64,000 nucleotides of DNA, taken from NCBI RefSeq assembly GCF_964204865.1, contig NC_135253.1, positions 23,162,001-23,226,000 on the forward strand, given 5' to 3'. Below are positions 22,908-34,511 of this stretch, one piece after another. The position numbers and the translations under genes were made by a program. A model generated the notes under the pieces. That model made no database searches. It was not told the DNA's origin and saw nothing but the letters and a program-made list of their open reading frames with translations. Positions within the stretch are counted from its first letter, which is position 1; every line of letters begins with the position of its first letter. This DNA comes from Styela clava. Taxonomy: Eukaryota > Chordata > Ascidiacea > Stolidobranchia > Styelidae.

Positions 22908-23370
22908 TACGAAGCCCCGCGAAAATTACTTGGACAACCTGAACAAAATTTCTGATTACGTTTATCGCTCATGAAACAGAGACAACGCACCATCAGTTAG
23001 TGTTTTAAAAAAGGCAAGATTCGAATGTGGGAAGATTCATCAGTTAGGGTCAAATCAGTGGGAATCTCTGCAACTGCTACGCGAACGGCAACTAAAAAAT
23101 GAATCGGATCATAAAAATAAAATTAAAGGGATTTTGCAACAAATATCGCGCCTTCCGCCGAGTGTTATGCTCTGGTCTCAAGACACAATTGATATTTTAC
23201 AAGAAGTTGGAAATGATGACATCATTTATATTGATGCTACTGAAAGCGTATTGAAGTCTTTCGTAGATAAAAAACCTTTTTATATTTACGAAATTGTTAT
23301 ACGCCATCCTGTACAAGGTAACCCTGTACTTAGCTGTTGCGTCTTTTGTCACCAACGAACATCATTCCGC
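22908..23370 (+). pseudogene. MULE transposase DDE domain, first part
   Basis: Contains VLKKARFECG, then KIKGILQQISRLPPSV, then IIYIDATESVL with the first catalytic Asp, then PFYIYEIVIRHPVQ. After a frame change near 23325 it reads LAVASFVTNEHHS. The coding sequence is then cut by the LTR retrotransposon at 23371 and resumes at 28854 in the frame predicted by removing the insert and one copy of its short target duplication. Confidence 0.7.
23367..23370. repeat. Target-site duplication of LTR element 1, left
   Basis: CCGC; the same four bases follow the element at 28850-28853. Three bases (CCG) are the minimum, depending on where the LTR edge is drawn. Confidence 0.5.
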
Positions 23371-23624
23371 GCCAGTTATATAATAACGAGTGTTTGTCCT
23401 TTATTGTGTGATAATAAGTGTTTGTACTGCCGACGCATCTGAAGCGTCGACTGATTACGATATGCCTCGCTGATTTCGTTTTCCTCGTGTTATTTCTCTC
23501 GCGCAATAGCGCGTGTTATCGTGGATAATAAATTCATTCCTGTTTTGGATTTCATACAAGACGTTGCTTGTTTTTCTGTGTAAGGTCTTTGGCATTGTAA
23601 GATAATTACGACCAATTACTGGCG
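23371..23624 (+). repeat. 5' LTR of element 1
   Basis: Begins GCCAGTTATATAATAACG and ends CAATTACTGGCG, so the ends form a short inverted repeat (GCCAGT/ACTGGC) instead of TG...CA. Contains AATAAATTC near 23529, a possible polyadenylation signal. Confidence 0.88.
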
Positions 23625-23638
23625 TGGTGGCAGCGAAG
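23625..23638 (+). promoter_or_regulatory. Probable primer-binding site of element 1
   Basis: TGGTGGCAGCGAAG begins directly after the LTR, as expected for pairing with a tRNA 3' end (CCA). The tRNA species was not determined. Confidence 0.5.
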
Positions 23639-23678
23639 ACGAATTCTACGCTGTATATCTCCTATACTGAGGTTAACA

Positions 23679-26600
23679 ATGGCAGCTGTTAAAGCACCCA
23701 AGCAGTGGCCTCTGAAGAAATGTGAGACAATCACTTCCTTCGAAACATGGAGACAAAATCTGCTATACACTTTAGCCCTGGACAATAACTTTACGCCTTT
23801 TCTTGCCCCTGACGTCCAATGGGAGAAACAAACCAAAGCTAACCCACTGAGAGGTCTGACCGGTGATGGAGAGGCAGTAGCTGAAGACCGCAGAAAGTCG
23901 GCAATTCAAAAAAACGCCACTTTAGAGTTGATGCTCGGACAAATAGCAAATTATTGTCCGATTATGTCTCGCAACACCATCGTCAAGAATTCCACATCTT
24001 TGAACTGTATTTTGCAAGCGCTCCGCATGCATTTTGGGTTCCATACTACCGGCGCCCATCTCCTGGAGTTAGCCAATATCAAACTTGAAGATGGGGAAAG
24101 AGCAGAAGACCTTTACCAACGCCTAGTGTCTTTTTTTGAAGACAACCTCGCTACCACAATTAGCTCAATTACTCATCACGGCTCTGTGCCAACGGAAGAC
24201 GAAGACTTAACTCCTACCTTGGAAAATACAATCGTTTATTTCTGGTTGTCTTTGTTGCACCAGGATTTACCAATGCTCGTTAAGCAACGTTATGGAACTG
24301 AGCTGCGTTCTCGCACACTAGCTTCTATCAAACCTGAAATTTCAGGAGCGCTCGAGTCGCTATTAGACGAGCTGGCCTCCATGGAATATGCCAAAGTGTG
24401 TAGATCTCTTCACTCTCAAAAGTTGAATTCAAAGAAGGATAGTTCCAGCCGCCGCAACATTAACATACGTCAATCATGCCCTCTGTGCAAGGAAGGGGGT
24501 CGACCATTCAAGCATTACTTGAGCCGCTGCCCTTTCCTTCCTGACAACGACAAGCAATTCATGGCTAAAGCACGTATGATCAGTACGGATCACGATGACA
24601 TGGATCCTTTGGTGGACATAAGTTCAGCATCTTCTGACTGTCCTGAGGTAAATTCTAACTCTAATCATTATATTTACCGCTCACGACGTGTTAACATATG
24701 CCATTGCCCTCACCTGGTCTTGTACTGTAAAGGAAAACCCATCCGTGTCGTGCTTGACACTGGTGCTGAGTGTAATATGATATCTCTATCCCTTGCTAGT
24801 CTTTTGGGCGCCAAAATATCAAAGTGCTCTCAAAAAGCTCTACAGGCTGACGGATCATCATTTTTAAATGTACTTGGCGAAACAGCTATTACCCTATCAC
24901 TTGATGCTGTTTCTATGCCTTTTAAAGCACTGGTAGTTCAGCATTTAGATTCCGACATTTTGGCTGGCACCCCGTTTATGGTCGAGAACGATATCATTTT
25001 GCGACCTGCAAAGCATACCATCAGTATTCGCAACCTTCCTCCACTGCCATATGATGATAAACGTCTCAATAGTGAGGCTAGTCACCCGCCTCATATTATT
25101 AGACACTCCAGCAAGTCACGCGTCCTTTGGCCTGGCGAAACTATGACAGTTCCCTTACCAAATCATTTGCTTGATGTTGACGAGGTGGCTGTCGAGCCTC
25201 GCATCGATTGTCAGTCCGTTACCACTGAAAAATGGTTAACGCCTTGCATTGCTCCCCGCCATAACGATTACATCCTTATTCAAAATTCATCATGCGAACC
25301 TGCACGTATTGACAAGCATCAACAATTCGCCCAACTTTTACCTGTTATATCTCAACAATCCATTACCCAGTCTACCAACCATAATTCCTTCGTTCGACCA
25401 TCCCCTCCGTTTGCAACCAACATAAAAGTCGATCCTGAACATATCCTGCCCTCAGACGTTGTCGCAAAATTTCAACACTTACACCAAAAGTTTGATAGCG
25501 TGTTTAACCCGAGCCCTCCCGGTTACAATGGAGCTGTTGGTCCCTTCAAAGCTGTGGTTAATATGGGACCTACCCAGCCCCCTCAACGGAAAGGTAGAAT
25601 ACCTCAATATTCGCGTGATAAATTAGTTGAGTTACAGCAAAAGTTTGATGAACTTGAGGCATTGGGTGTTTTCCAAAAACCAGAATGCGTTGGGGTCACT
25701 GTAGAATATTTAAACCCCTCCTTCTTAGTCAAGAAAGCCTCGGGGGGTTATCGTCTAGTCACTGCATTCGCAGACGTTGGGAGATACTCAAAACCACAAC
25801 CTTCCCTTTTACCTGATGTTGACTCTACTCTGCGCAAAATTGCATGTTGGAAATACATAGTCGTGTCGGATCTCACAAGTGCCTTCTATCAAATCCCACT
25901 TGAAAAGAAGTCTATGAAATATTGTGGTGTGGTAACACCATTTCGTGGTACCCGGGTATATACCAGATCTGCTATGGGAATGCCTGGATCTGAAACTGCA
26001 TTGGAAGAGCTTATGTGCCGGGTTTTAGGTGACCTATTACAGGCTGGTATCGTAACTAAAATAGCAGACGATTTATACTGTGGGGGAAATACTCCTGAGG
26101 AATTGCTCCGTAACTGGAGTAGTGTGCTTTCTGCCTTATCAAAATGTGGTTTATGTTTATCTGCTTCCAAAACTATTATAGCCCCCAAGTCAACCACCAT
26201 CCTTGGTTGGATATGGTCAGAAGGCATAATTAAAGCATCCCCACATCGTATTGCCACATTATCCACATGCGACCCACCTAAAACTGTAGCAGCTATGCGG
26301 TCATTTTTAGGAGCTTACCGTGTTCTTGCTAGAGTCATACCCAAATGTGCAAATTTTCTGTGTGACCTACAAAAAGTCACTGATAACCGTGCTTCCCAAG
26401 AAAGTATTTTGTGGAATGATGAGCTACGTCAAAGTTTTCACTCTGCTCAATCTCATTTATCTAGCAACAAGTCTATAACATTACCAAGACCCAGTGATTT
26501 ATTGTGGCTAGTTACTGATGGTTCAGTTTCACATCCGGGTTTAGGAGCCACACTGTATATTACACGTGAGGGCGAGACACACCTTGCTGGTTTTTTTAGC

Positions 26601-28445
26601 GCTAAACTTAAGTCTCGCTTCACTTCCTGGATTCCATGCGAAATCGAGGCCCTCAGTATTGCATCTGCTATCAAGCACTTTGCTCCCTATATCATCCAAT
26701 CTGCAAATACTACACGGGTTCTAACAGACAGTAAGCCTTGCGTTCAGGCCTTTCAAAAGCTATGCCGAGGAGAGTTTTCAGCTAGCCCAAGACTCTCAAC
26801 ATTTTTATCAGTCACAAGTCAATATCAAGTCACCCTGGAGCACTTAGCGGGTTCTAAAAATCTCCCCTCAGATTTTGCTAGTCGTAATGCACCGCAGTGT
26901 TGTACTAATAACTGTCAAATTTGTGCTTTTATTGATGATATCAAGCAACAACCTGTCATGCGTGAGGTTTCTGTTCGCGACATTTTATCAGGCCACACTA
27001 AAATGCCGTTTACTTCTAGGTCTGCCTGGCTTACGATTCAAAAAGAATGTGCGGATCTTCGGCGGGTCCACGCTCACCTACAACAAGGCACCAGACCATC
27101 AAAAAAATTGACTAAGATCATTGACGTGAAACGTTACCTCATGCATGCCACTATTGCTAGTGATGGATTACTTGTTTATCATACATCTCGCCCTTTTTCC
27201 TCTCGCCAAGATCGTATTATTATTCCACGTCATTTCGTTGATGCTATTTTAACTGCTTTACATATTCAATTAGAGCACCCCTCCGCTCACCAATTGGCAT
27301 CTGTATTTAATCGTTATTTTTTTGCTCTTGATTCTGATGCTATGATTAAACATGTTTCTAATGCCTGCCATCAATGTGCCTCCCTGAAAAAGTTTGTGTC
27401 CCGCCTCATACCACAAACTACCAGTGATAACTTACCATCCGTCGGATCAATGTTTGCTGCAGACGTTATTAAACAAAGAAAACAATTGATATTAGTCATA
27501 CGAGAATGTGTTACCTCTTTCACACGTGCCTGCTTAATTGAAAATGAAAGAGAAGAGACTTTACGTAATGGTCTTGTGTGTTTAACTTTGGATATGACCC
27601 CTCTTGATGGCCCACCAGCATTAATACGCACAGACTCTGCTCCTGCCTTTGCTTCAATGGCAAAAAATAACAGACTAGCCAAGCATCGACTTACACTCGA
27701 ACTTGGCCATTCGAAGAACATCAATAAAAATCCCATTGCTGAAAAAGCCGTACAAGAAGTGCAGGAAGAATTACTAAGACTTGCACCGGACAATCAGCCT
27801 GTTTCTCATGTCACATTATCAGTGGCCCTTGCTAATCTTAATTCACGACTACGCAAGAGGGGATTATCATCACGGGAAATGTGGACCCAAAGAGACCAAT
27901 TCACTAATCAACAAATTCCTATGGAAGACAGACACATGATTGAAAAACAATATGCTAGTCGACTCCAGAACCATAAGCCCAGCCAAAAGTCAAAATGCCG
28001 TAACCCTATTCCTATATCTCCCATGATTCGTGTAGGTGATCTTGTATATTTATATGCTGACCGCAAAAAAACTAAAGCCCGGGACAGGTACTTGATTGTG
28101 TCTGTCAATGGTGACTGGTGTAATATAAAAAAATTCATTGGTAATCAGCTTCGAGCCAATTCGTACAAAGTTCGAAAGTCTGATTGTTTTTTAGTTTCAC
28201 CCACATTACCTTCCCCTTCCCAAGTTATACCAGATACCACAATCAATGACGAGAACTCTGAGGATTTCTATCCTCCGCTACTACCAAGCTCATTTGTAGA
28301 TTTACTCCCCCAATTACCTACTGCGAATGTTCCCCCTCCTGGACCACCAGAATTATTTTTGCAAGATGGCCCAGCACCACAATCTCGCTACCCCCGTCGT
28401 GAGCATCGTAAGCCTTCATATTTGAGTGATTACATTTTAGAATAA
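23679..28445 (+). CDS. Gag-Pol polyprotein of LTR element 1
   Basis: A single 1588-residue frame. Gag is about residues 1-330, with a zinc-binding segment CPLCKEGGRPFKHYLSRCP near residue 267. The aspartic protease active site is LDTGAE near 360. The reverse transcriptase has SDLTSAFYQIPL (~731) and the catalytic IADDLYCGG (~797). RNase H has VTDGS (~947) and LTDSKP. Integrase has an HHCC zinc finger (LEHPSAHQL to CHQCASL, ~1195-1240) and DDE residues in FAADVI (~1260), RTDSAPAF (~1316) and AEKAVQEVQEEL (~1354). The order PR-RT-RH-IN and the VVTPF segment in RT point to a divergent Ty3/Gypsy lineage. No envelope frame is present. All catalytic residues appear intact. Confidence 0.92.
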   Translation: MAAVKAPKQWPLKKCETITSFETWRQNLLYTLALDNNFTPFLAPDVQWEKQTKANPLRGLTGDGEAVAEDRRKSAIQKNATLELMLGQIANYCPIMSRNTIVKNSTSLNCILQALRMHFGFHTTGAHLLELANIKLEDGERAEDLYQRLVSFFEDNLATTISSITHHGSVPTEDEDLTPTLENTIVYFWLSLLHQDLPMLVKQRYGTELRSRTLASIKPEISGALESLLDELASMEYAKVCRSLHSQKLNSKKDSSSRRNINIRQSCPLCKEGGRPFKHYLSRCPFLPDNDKQFMAKARMISTDHDDMDPLVDISSASSDCPEVNSNSNHYIYRSRRVNICHCPHLVLYCKGKPIRVVLDTGAECNMISLSLASLLGAKISKCSQKALQADGSSFLNVLGETAITLSLDAVSMPFKALVVQHLDSDILAGTPFMVENDIILRPAKHTISIRNLPPLPYDDKRLNSEASHPPHIIRHSSKSRVLWPGETMTVPLPNHLLDVDEVAVEPRIDCQSVTTEKWLTPCIAPRHNDYILIQNSSCEPARIDKHQQFAQLLPVISQQSITQSTNHNSFVRPSPPFATNIKVDPEHILPSDVVAKFQHLHQKFDSVFNPSPPGYNGAVGPFKAVVNMGPTQPPQRKGRIPQYSRDKLVELQQKFDELEALGVFQKPECVGVTVEYLNPSFLVKKASGGYRLVTAFADVGRYSKPQPSLLPDVDSTLRKIACWKYIVVSDLTSAFYQIPLEKKSMKYCGVVTPFRGTRVYTRSAMGMPGSETALEELMCRVLGDLLQAGIVTKIADDLYCGGNTPEELLRNWSSVLSALSKCGLCLSASKTIIAPKSTTILGWIWSEGIIKASPHRIATLSTCDPPKTVAAMRSFLGAYRVLARVIPKCANFLCDLQKVTDNRASQESILWNDELRQSFHSAQSHLSSNKSITLPRPSDLLWLVTDGSVSHPGLGATLYITREGETHLAGFFSAKLKSRFTSWIPCEIEALSIASAIKHFAPYIIQSANTTRVLTDSKPCVQAFQKLCRGEFSASPRLSTFLSVTSQYQVTLEHLAGSKNLPSDFASRNAPQCCTNNCQICAFIDDIKQQPVMREVSVRDILSGHTKMPFTSRSAWLTIQKECADLRRVHAHLQQGTRPSKKLTKIIDVKRYLMHATIASDGLLVYHTSRPFSSRQDRIIIPRHFVDAILTALHIQLEHPSAHQLASVFNRYFFALDSDAMIKHVSNACHQCASLKKFVSRLIPQTTSDNLPSVGSMFAADVIKQRKQLILVIRECVTSFTRACLIENEREETLRNGLVCLTLDMTPLDGPPALIRTDSAPAFASMAKNNRLAKHRLTLELGHSKNINKNPIAEKAVQEVQEELLRLAPDNQPVSHVTLSVALANLNSRLRKRGLSSREMWTQRDQFTNQQIPMEDRHMIEKQYASRLQNHKPSQKSKCRNPIPISPMIRVGDLVYLYADRKKTKARDRYLIVSVNGDWCNIKKFIGNQLRANSYKVRKSDCFLVSPTLPSPSQVIPDTTINDENSEDFYPPLLPSSFVDLLPQLPTANVPPPGPPELFLQDGPAPQSRYPRREHRKPSYLSDYILE

Positions 28446-28595
28446 GCCCGGTTTTGTATTTGTTTTGATTACAATTTCGTTTACTATGGCATTCGGTTTT
28501 TAAGTGACCTATACTTTCTCGTCATTCTACTAAGTTTTAGCAATGTTTTTCATAGTAATACCCATTATGGGAGCGAAGGAGAGAAGGAGGGATGC
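28446..28595 (+). other. 3' untranslated part of LTR element 1
   Basis: Short non-coding stretch ending in the purine tract GGAGAGAAGGAGGGA immediately before the 3' LTR. Confidence 0.6.
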
Positions 28596-28849
28596 GCCAG
28601 TTATATAATAACGAGTGTTTGTCCTTTATTGTGTGATAATAAGTGTTTGTACTGCCGACGCATCTGAAGCGTCGACTGATTACGATATGCCTCGCTGATT
28701 TCGTTTTCCTCGTGTTATTTCTCTCGCGCAATAGCGCGTGTTATCGTGGATAATAAATTCATTCCTGTTTTGGATTTCATACAAGACGTTGCTTGTTTTT
28801 CTGTGTAAGGTCTTTGGCATTGTAAGATAATTACGACCAATTACTGGCG
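28596..28849 (+). repeat. 3' LTR of element 1
   Basis: Reads identically to the 5' LTR over its whole length. Confidence 0.88.
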
Positions 28850-28853
28850 CCGC

Positions 28854-29882
28854 ATCGATCAGCAATTTTATCACGCGATTTCGCAGAGACCAGAGTCGTT
28901 GTTACAGCTCGCCGTCGGGTCGTTTAATTATTTGCGACGAAAGTGTCGCCTTAATTAATTCAGTCCTCAATGCGCCAATGGGTGAAAGCTCGGGGAACTA
29001 TATCAACCGGTGCTATGCTGTGATTTCAGGTTCAGTCTCCGCGGAAATGTTTAGAAAACCCTTTCTGAGACTTTGCGCTAGTCATATTATGAAAAATTTT
29101 AGTAGAGTCTGTTCAACGCTAAATTGGAAAAAACAGGCAATGTACGTTTTAGGATTAATAGCTTCGTCAGAAAGTTACACCGAAATCAAGAATTTGATAT
29201 ACCATTTTTGCATTATTTTAATGTCCAAGTATTTCAATTTAGCAGACAGTAGTTGGCAATACTTGAAACTGAAAATGAATCGCGAAGAGCTCTCAGAAGA
29301 TTTCTCTACTCACGGCGAATCCGATGATTTTGAAACGAATGAATGGTTCCAAAACTCTAATCCCTTTGATAAAGATCTTTCTGAAATCATGAAAAAAGTT
29401 GGTACCGCTATTAAAACTACCCCTTCCGGCAATCAAAATCCGTGTTATAATCCGAAAATGCTTCTATCGCTCCGTAAGTACTATTTTCCCAAGATTGCCC
29501 TGTGGAGTAGACTCATGACTGGGAATTTGGGTCGACACGGGAAAACATCGCCATACGAAAGACAGTCCAAATTGTATCGCTCACTTGAAAACTCGACTGC
29601 CCAAAATTTGACTAAATGTAATAGGACTCAGGGCATCATGGAAAAAAGCCAGCAAGAATTGAAACGAACGCGCCTTCCTAACCGCAAATACAGCCGCCCA
29701 GACGAAATTGCTACAGTATATGAACATTTACATCCGGCATTGATTCGCGAATATACCAACAACAGAGTTGTGAAAAAATACAAAAAGCGTAAACCACAAA
29801 AGTCGCCCAATGAAGCTATCGAAAAATGGTCAAAAAATACAAACACGAGACGGGACTTGATCGGTCTATTGGCAAATATCTG
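28854..29882 (+). pseudogene. MULE transposase DDE domain, second part
   Basis: Continuation of 22908-23370 after the LTR insertion. In one frame it gives SISNFITRFRRDQSRCYSS and LIICDESVALINSVLN (second catalytic Asp), then NRCYAVISGS and LRLCASHIMKNFSR, where CASH is the CxxH signature of MULE transposases. The long frame 28978-29895 carries this plus a downstream segment ending KRKPQKSPN. Near 29826 the coding frame changes, and in the new frame it reads through the second LTR insertion site at 29882 into 34795. The C-terminal catalytic Glu could not be pinned down. Confidence 0.7.
29878..29882. repeat. Target-site duplication of LTR element 2, left
   Basis: ATCTG, repeated exactly at 34790-34794. 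Five bases is standard for Ty3/Gypsy integrases. Confidence 0.88.
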
Positions 29883-30160
29883 TGTCATACAATAGGTATA
29901 ATATTGTATTATTGTCATGCTCTAATGACTCTTCATGCGTGCCCTATTTTCTTTATGTATGTTGTGGCGCATGAATACCTTGTTTACAGGTGTCTTCGTT
30001 TCGCTGTTCTAGGAGTAACACGTAAAATTTGATGCTGTGCTGTGTTAGAAGTAAATGTGAATACTTGAATATATGAGCTGATTGTTGGTGTGGATGGTTG
30101 GGAAGTAAGGTGCCTCAATAATAATAATTATAGTTGCCATCAATAAGGAGAACTAAAACA
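29883..30160 (+). repeat. 5' LTR of Gypsy element 2
   Basis: 278 bp, TG...CA ends. Differs from the 3' LTR at three positions seen by eye (C/T near 29916, G/A near 30109, A/T near 30156). Confidence 0.93.
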
Positions 30161-30176
30161 TGGTGTCAGAAGTGGG
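30161..30176 (+). promoter_or_regulatory. Primer-binding site, tRNA-Leu
   Basis: TGGTGTCAGAAGTGGG starts directly after the 5' LTR and is complementary to the CCCACTTCTGACACCA end of eukaryotic tRNA-Leu. Confidence 0.8.
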
Positions 30177-30255
30177 ATTATAATTTACTTCCGTGAAAAC
30201 CAAAGCTGGATTAAAACTTCGTACCGGTAAGCCTATTTTGCCTTAACAAAGCATA

Positions 30256-33200
30256 ATGGCGGATAAATTTAAAACACCGGAGATGGACTGGACGAGTGCA
30301 GGCAATATGCATAAGCGGTTTAAGTTATTCAAACAGAAGTGCGACCTTATCTTCGACGGGCCACTTGCTGATAAACCGGAAGCCTACAAGGTGAGAATGT
30401 TATTACTCTGGATCAATGATAAAGGTCTTGAAATTTACAATACATCTGTTTGGACAGAGGAGGGTGATAACATGAAGTTGGCAAGAGTATTGGAAAAGCT
30501 TGAAGCCTATACTAAACCGCAAGGTAACCAGATACTAGCTCGTTTTCAATTGCGAAGTTTGAAACAAGGTGACACATCTCTAGAAGAGTTTGTCACAAAA
30601 GCACGATCTCTCATTGATGAAAGTGGTTATGCTGCAACTGCAGTAGATGAAACACTACGAGATACATTGGTTTTTGGTTTAAAATCTGACAAAGTGCGTA
30701 AAGATGCAATTGCTTTGGGTAATATGTTGACATTCAAACAAATTTATGATCTTGCTAAAATAGAGGAAAGTACCAAAGCACAAATGGAGATTATTACAAC
30801 AAATAACATAACCAATGATTTACATGCAATGAAGAGACAACCAGCATATAGAAAATCCAACAACAAGTCAGTGTTTCAAAGACAAAGACACAGTAAGCCA
30901 AGCATGAAGGATGAAAATAAGTCCAGTGCAGATAGATGTCAAAAATGCGGTAGAAGACACTACAGATATGATGATTGCCCTGCAGCAGGAGTACGATGTA
31001 ATCACTGTGGGCGAATCGGGCACTTCAAAAGAGTTTGCCGCATAATGCAAAGAGAAAGACATAAGCTACACGAAGTAGTGGATAAATTTGATAGCCATTA
31101 CATTGATGATGGTGGATCAAGCGAAGACGAAACAGGGAATATTGAGTGCATAAGCTCAAATAAGTTGCATAGACAACACAGTATAGTGAATGGTATGATT
31201 TCACGAAGCGGATCAGTCCCTGTCAAAGAGAAAATATTTGTCCGAGTGAAGTTGAATGACAAATTCAATGTAAAACTAAAAATTGATACAGGAGCAGATA
31301 TATGTACAATCACGAGAGATGATTTACGACGCTTGGATATGAAGCTCCATGTAAAAGACAATAGCTGTATACTACATAAGTATGGCGGTGGGAGTATAAA
31401 AACATTTGGACAAGCAAAGATAAAAGTTACCTTCAATGGAAAATCAATGTGGATTAATTTCATTATAGTTGAAGGTAATGGAAGCCCATCAGTTCTTGGA
31501 TGCAAACAGGCGCAAGAATTGGGTGTAATTACAGTGAATATCCATGATATTGAGAGCGGAAAGCAGAAAAATGTGAATCCGTGTAATACAGAAAATTCTT
31601 GTCAAGAAGCTGCTGAGAAAGGAATTCTCACAAAAAGTCAATTGCTTGATGAATATAAGGATTGTTTTGACAAGATTGGTCGTTTTCCACATGATAGATA
31701 CCACATTCAGTTAAAAGATAATGCACAACCAGTTGTACATCCACCTCGAACAGTGCCTGTACACATTTTACCTTTGTACAAAAAGGAGTTGGAAAATATG
31801 ATTGCAAATGATGTGGTAGAACCAGTTACACAGCCTACTGACTGGGTAAACTCAATTGTGTGCAACGTCACAAAGACAAGTGATGGAAAACAAAAGGTAC
31901 GCCTATGCTTAGACCCAAAGGACCTAAATAAAAAGGAACATTATTACAGTCGAACAATCGATGAAATCTTGCCAAAATTGCATGCGAAGAAATATTTCTC
32001 TGTTGTCGATACAAAAAAGGGATTTTGGCATGTAGAGCTAGACGACGAGTCAAGTCTACTATGCACATTTAATACACCTTTTGGAAGACATAGATTTAAG
32101 CGACTCGCATTTGGAACATGTGTTTCCAGGATATATTCCAGAAGAAGCTGGATGATATATTTCAAAATATCCCCAATGTGACTGGTATAGCCGACGATAT
32201 AATCGTGTATGTTGAAACACCAGAAGAACATGACAAATCATTCATAAAAATGTTGAATGAATGCAGAAAAAATAATATTGGACTGAATAGTGAGAAATTG
32301 CAGTTCAAGCAGAAAAAAGTTGAATTCTATGGACATTCCTTGTCAGATAAAGGAATACAACCATCTGAGGATAAATTGAGAGTGATAAAGAATATAAAAT
32401 CACCGGAAAATGCAAAGGAATTGCTCACCATCCTCGGAATGATAACATATCTCAACAGATTTTCAACGAAAATTGCAGAATTATCAGCACCGCTGAGAAG
32501 ATTGACAAAGAAAAGTGTACAATTTGTTTGGGAGTCTAAACATCAACATGGTTTAGATAGAATAAAAGCTGAACATTGTACAGTGAGAATTTTATCATAT
32601 TATGACCCTAACCCAAACACAACTACAATTTTGCAATGTGATGCAAGTTTAAAAGGTCTTGGGGACTGGATTAAACAAATTGATTGCAATGGTGAAGAAA
32701 ATATAGTTGCAATGGGATCAAGAGCACTCACAGATGCTGAAAGCAGGTATTCTAACATAGAAAGAGAATGTTTAGCAGTTGCTTATGGTCTGGAGAAATT
32801 TGAATATTATCTATATGGACGACATGTAATTGTTGAAACAGATCACTCTCCACTAGAACAAATATTCAAGAAAAATATTGTTGACGCTCCAGCAAGACTG
32901 CAACGGTTATTGCTAAAATGTTTAAAATTTGATGTCACAGTCAAGTACAAGCAAGGAATAAAAATACCTGTCGCTGATGCGTTGTCAAGAGTGATTGAAA
33001 ATGAAAAAGAGAAGAATAGCGAGCAATATAAAATACACTTCATGGCAAGTGAAGCACCACCAATAAATTTGGAAGTTATAAAACAAGCGACAGATGAAGA
33101 CATGGTATGTAACAAGTTGAAAGAAATTATTTACAAGGGTTGGCCTGATCAAAGAAAACAATGTCCACAAGAGGGATGGGACTATTGGAACTTTCGATGT

Positions 33201-34453
33201 GATTTAGTTCTTGAAAATGGCCTCATTGTCAAAGGAAATCGAATAGTTGTACCTAGCAAACTAAGGTCACAAGTTTTGAATGCCCTTCACAGTGGACATC
33301 AAGGTGAAACTAAATGTTTATTGCTGGCAAGACAATCAGTGTTTTGGCCTGGAATTACAAAAAATGTAACTGACATGGTAAAGAGTTGTGAGTTATGTAA
33401 CAAATATCATTCTGCTCAAGCAAAAATGCCAATGATGAAACCTGATTTACCTTCAAGGCCATGGGAAAAACTTGGAACAGATATTTTTGAGTTCCAAGGC
33501 AAGAAGTATTTAATGATTGTGGATTACTTTTCAAGATTTCCAGTTGTGAGAAAACTGCAAGATATGACAGCTGAATCAGTATGTGAACAATTTTCAAATG
33601 TACTTGCAGAATATGGTTTATGTTCCACAATACTAGCAGATTTTGGATCTCAATATGTGAGTCAATTGTTCTGAGGAAAATGTGATGCTAATGGAATTAC
33701 AATGACCTTCAGTTCACCTTATCATCACCAAGCAAATAGTCTCGCAGAAAGAGCTATTGGCACTTGTAAATCATTATGGAAAAAGCCAAAGAAGAGGGGA
33801 AATCTCTGGAATCAAGCTTATGGATTTATCGAGTCACACCACTTGATTATCAAACACCATCACCATTTGAATTGTTATTTGGTAGAAGACCAAGAACATT
33901 TATGCCTATGAATGAACGGTCTTTACAATCGAAAAGTACAGAGCTTGAAAAGCAGCAAGAGATTAATGAAAATAAACAGGTGAAACAAAAAGAATTTTAT
34001 GATCGAAAAGCTTCCATTGACAGAAGACCACTGTCGAAAAATGAAGATGTATATGTGTGGAATGATCTAAGAAGAATATGGGAGCCAGGAAAAATTGAAA
34101 ATATACCAAATCCTGTTAGAGAGCCAAGAACCTACACAGTTCTATTGAATTCGAAATTATATAGGAGAACTCGTGAACACCTAAAACCAAGAATTGCTGC
34201 AAATAAGTCAAAGTATAATGAAATGAAATTTGAATTGAAACCATTTTATTATACACAAGCTCCAGTGATTGATAATAATCTAAAGAACAGTACAACTCCT
34301 GAAGAAGTACAAAATCAGGAAAAAGAAATAAAAGCAGAAGAGACACGTAAAGAACCTCAACCTACAATGGATAGAAATACTGGATTTATACCAAAAGCTC
34401 AGACAACCAAGTCAGGAAGAACTACACAAGTTCCAGCCAAGTTTAGGGATTAG
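30256..34453 (+). pseudogene. Gag-Pol of Gypsy element 2, broken
   Basis: The first frame (30256-32181) has a retrotransposon Gag (QILARFQLRSLKQGDTSLEE), two zinc knuckles (CQKCGRRHYRYDDC and CNHCGRIGHFKRVC, ~residues 227-260), protease IDTGADI (~343) and the first part of RT. A frame change near 32115 lies just before the RT catalytic segment; the second frame (32118-33674) has IADDIIVY, RNase H (LQCDASLKG, ETDHSPLEQI) and integrase (HHCC finger ending CELCNKY; GTDIFEF). A TGA at 33672-33674 interrupts integrase, and a further frame change near 33776 precedes the C-terminal part (to 34453), which ends in a basic tail. The integrase Glu segment SLAERAIGT is present. Active-site residues survive but the frame is broken three times. 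Confidence 0.9.
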
Positions 34454-34499
34454 AGTGTACCCTTTTTATGTGCATATAATGGTTCTTTTTTATTTATCG

Positions 34500-34511
34500 A
34501 AAAAAGGGGGA
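34500..34511 (+). promoter_or_regulatory. Polypurine tract of Gypsy element 2
   Basis: AAAAAAGGGGGA immediately before the TGTCAT start of the 3' LTR; primes plus-strand synthesis in this class. Confidence 0.8.

Larger units (their letters stand above)
23371..28849 (+). mobile_element. LTR retrotransposon 1, intact, identical LTRs
   Basis: Two 254-bp LTRs (23371-23624 and 28596-28849) appear identical base for base. Between them is one uninterrupted 1588-codon gag-pol frame. The sequence after the 5' LTR (TGGTGGCAGCGAAG) fits a primer-binding site ending in TGG, and a purine-rich tract (GGAGAGAAGGAGGGA) precedes the 3' LTR. The element sits in the MULE transposase coding sequence. Identical LTRs and an open frame indicate very recent insertion, possibly a still-active element. 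Confidence 0.92.

Noticed and set aside
23679..28445. BEL/Pao assignment for LTR element 1
   Set aside because: The RT segments (VVTPF, ADDLYCGG with a Gypsy-like layout) and domain order fit a divergent Ty3/Gypsy better; the clade is left open.
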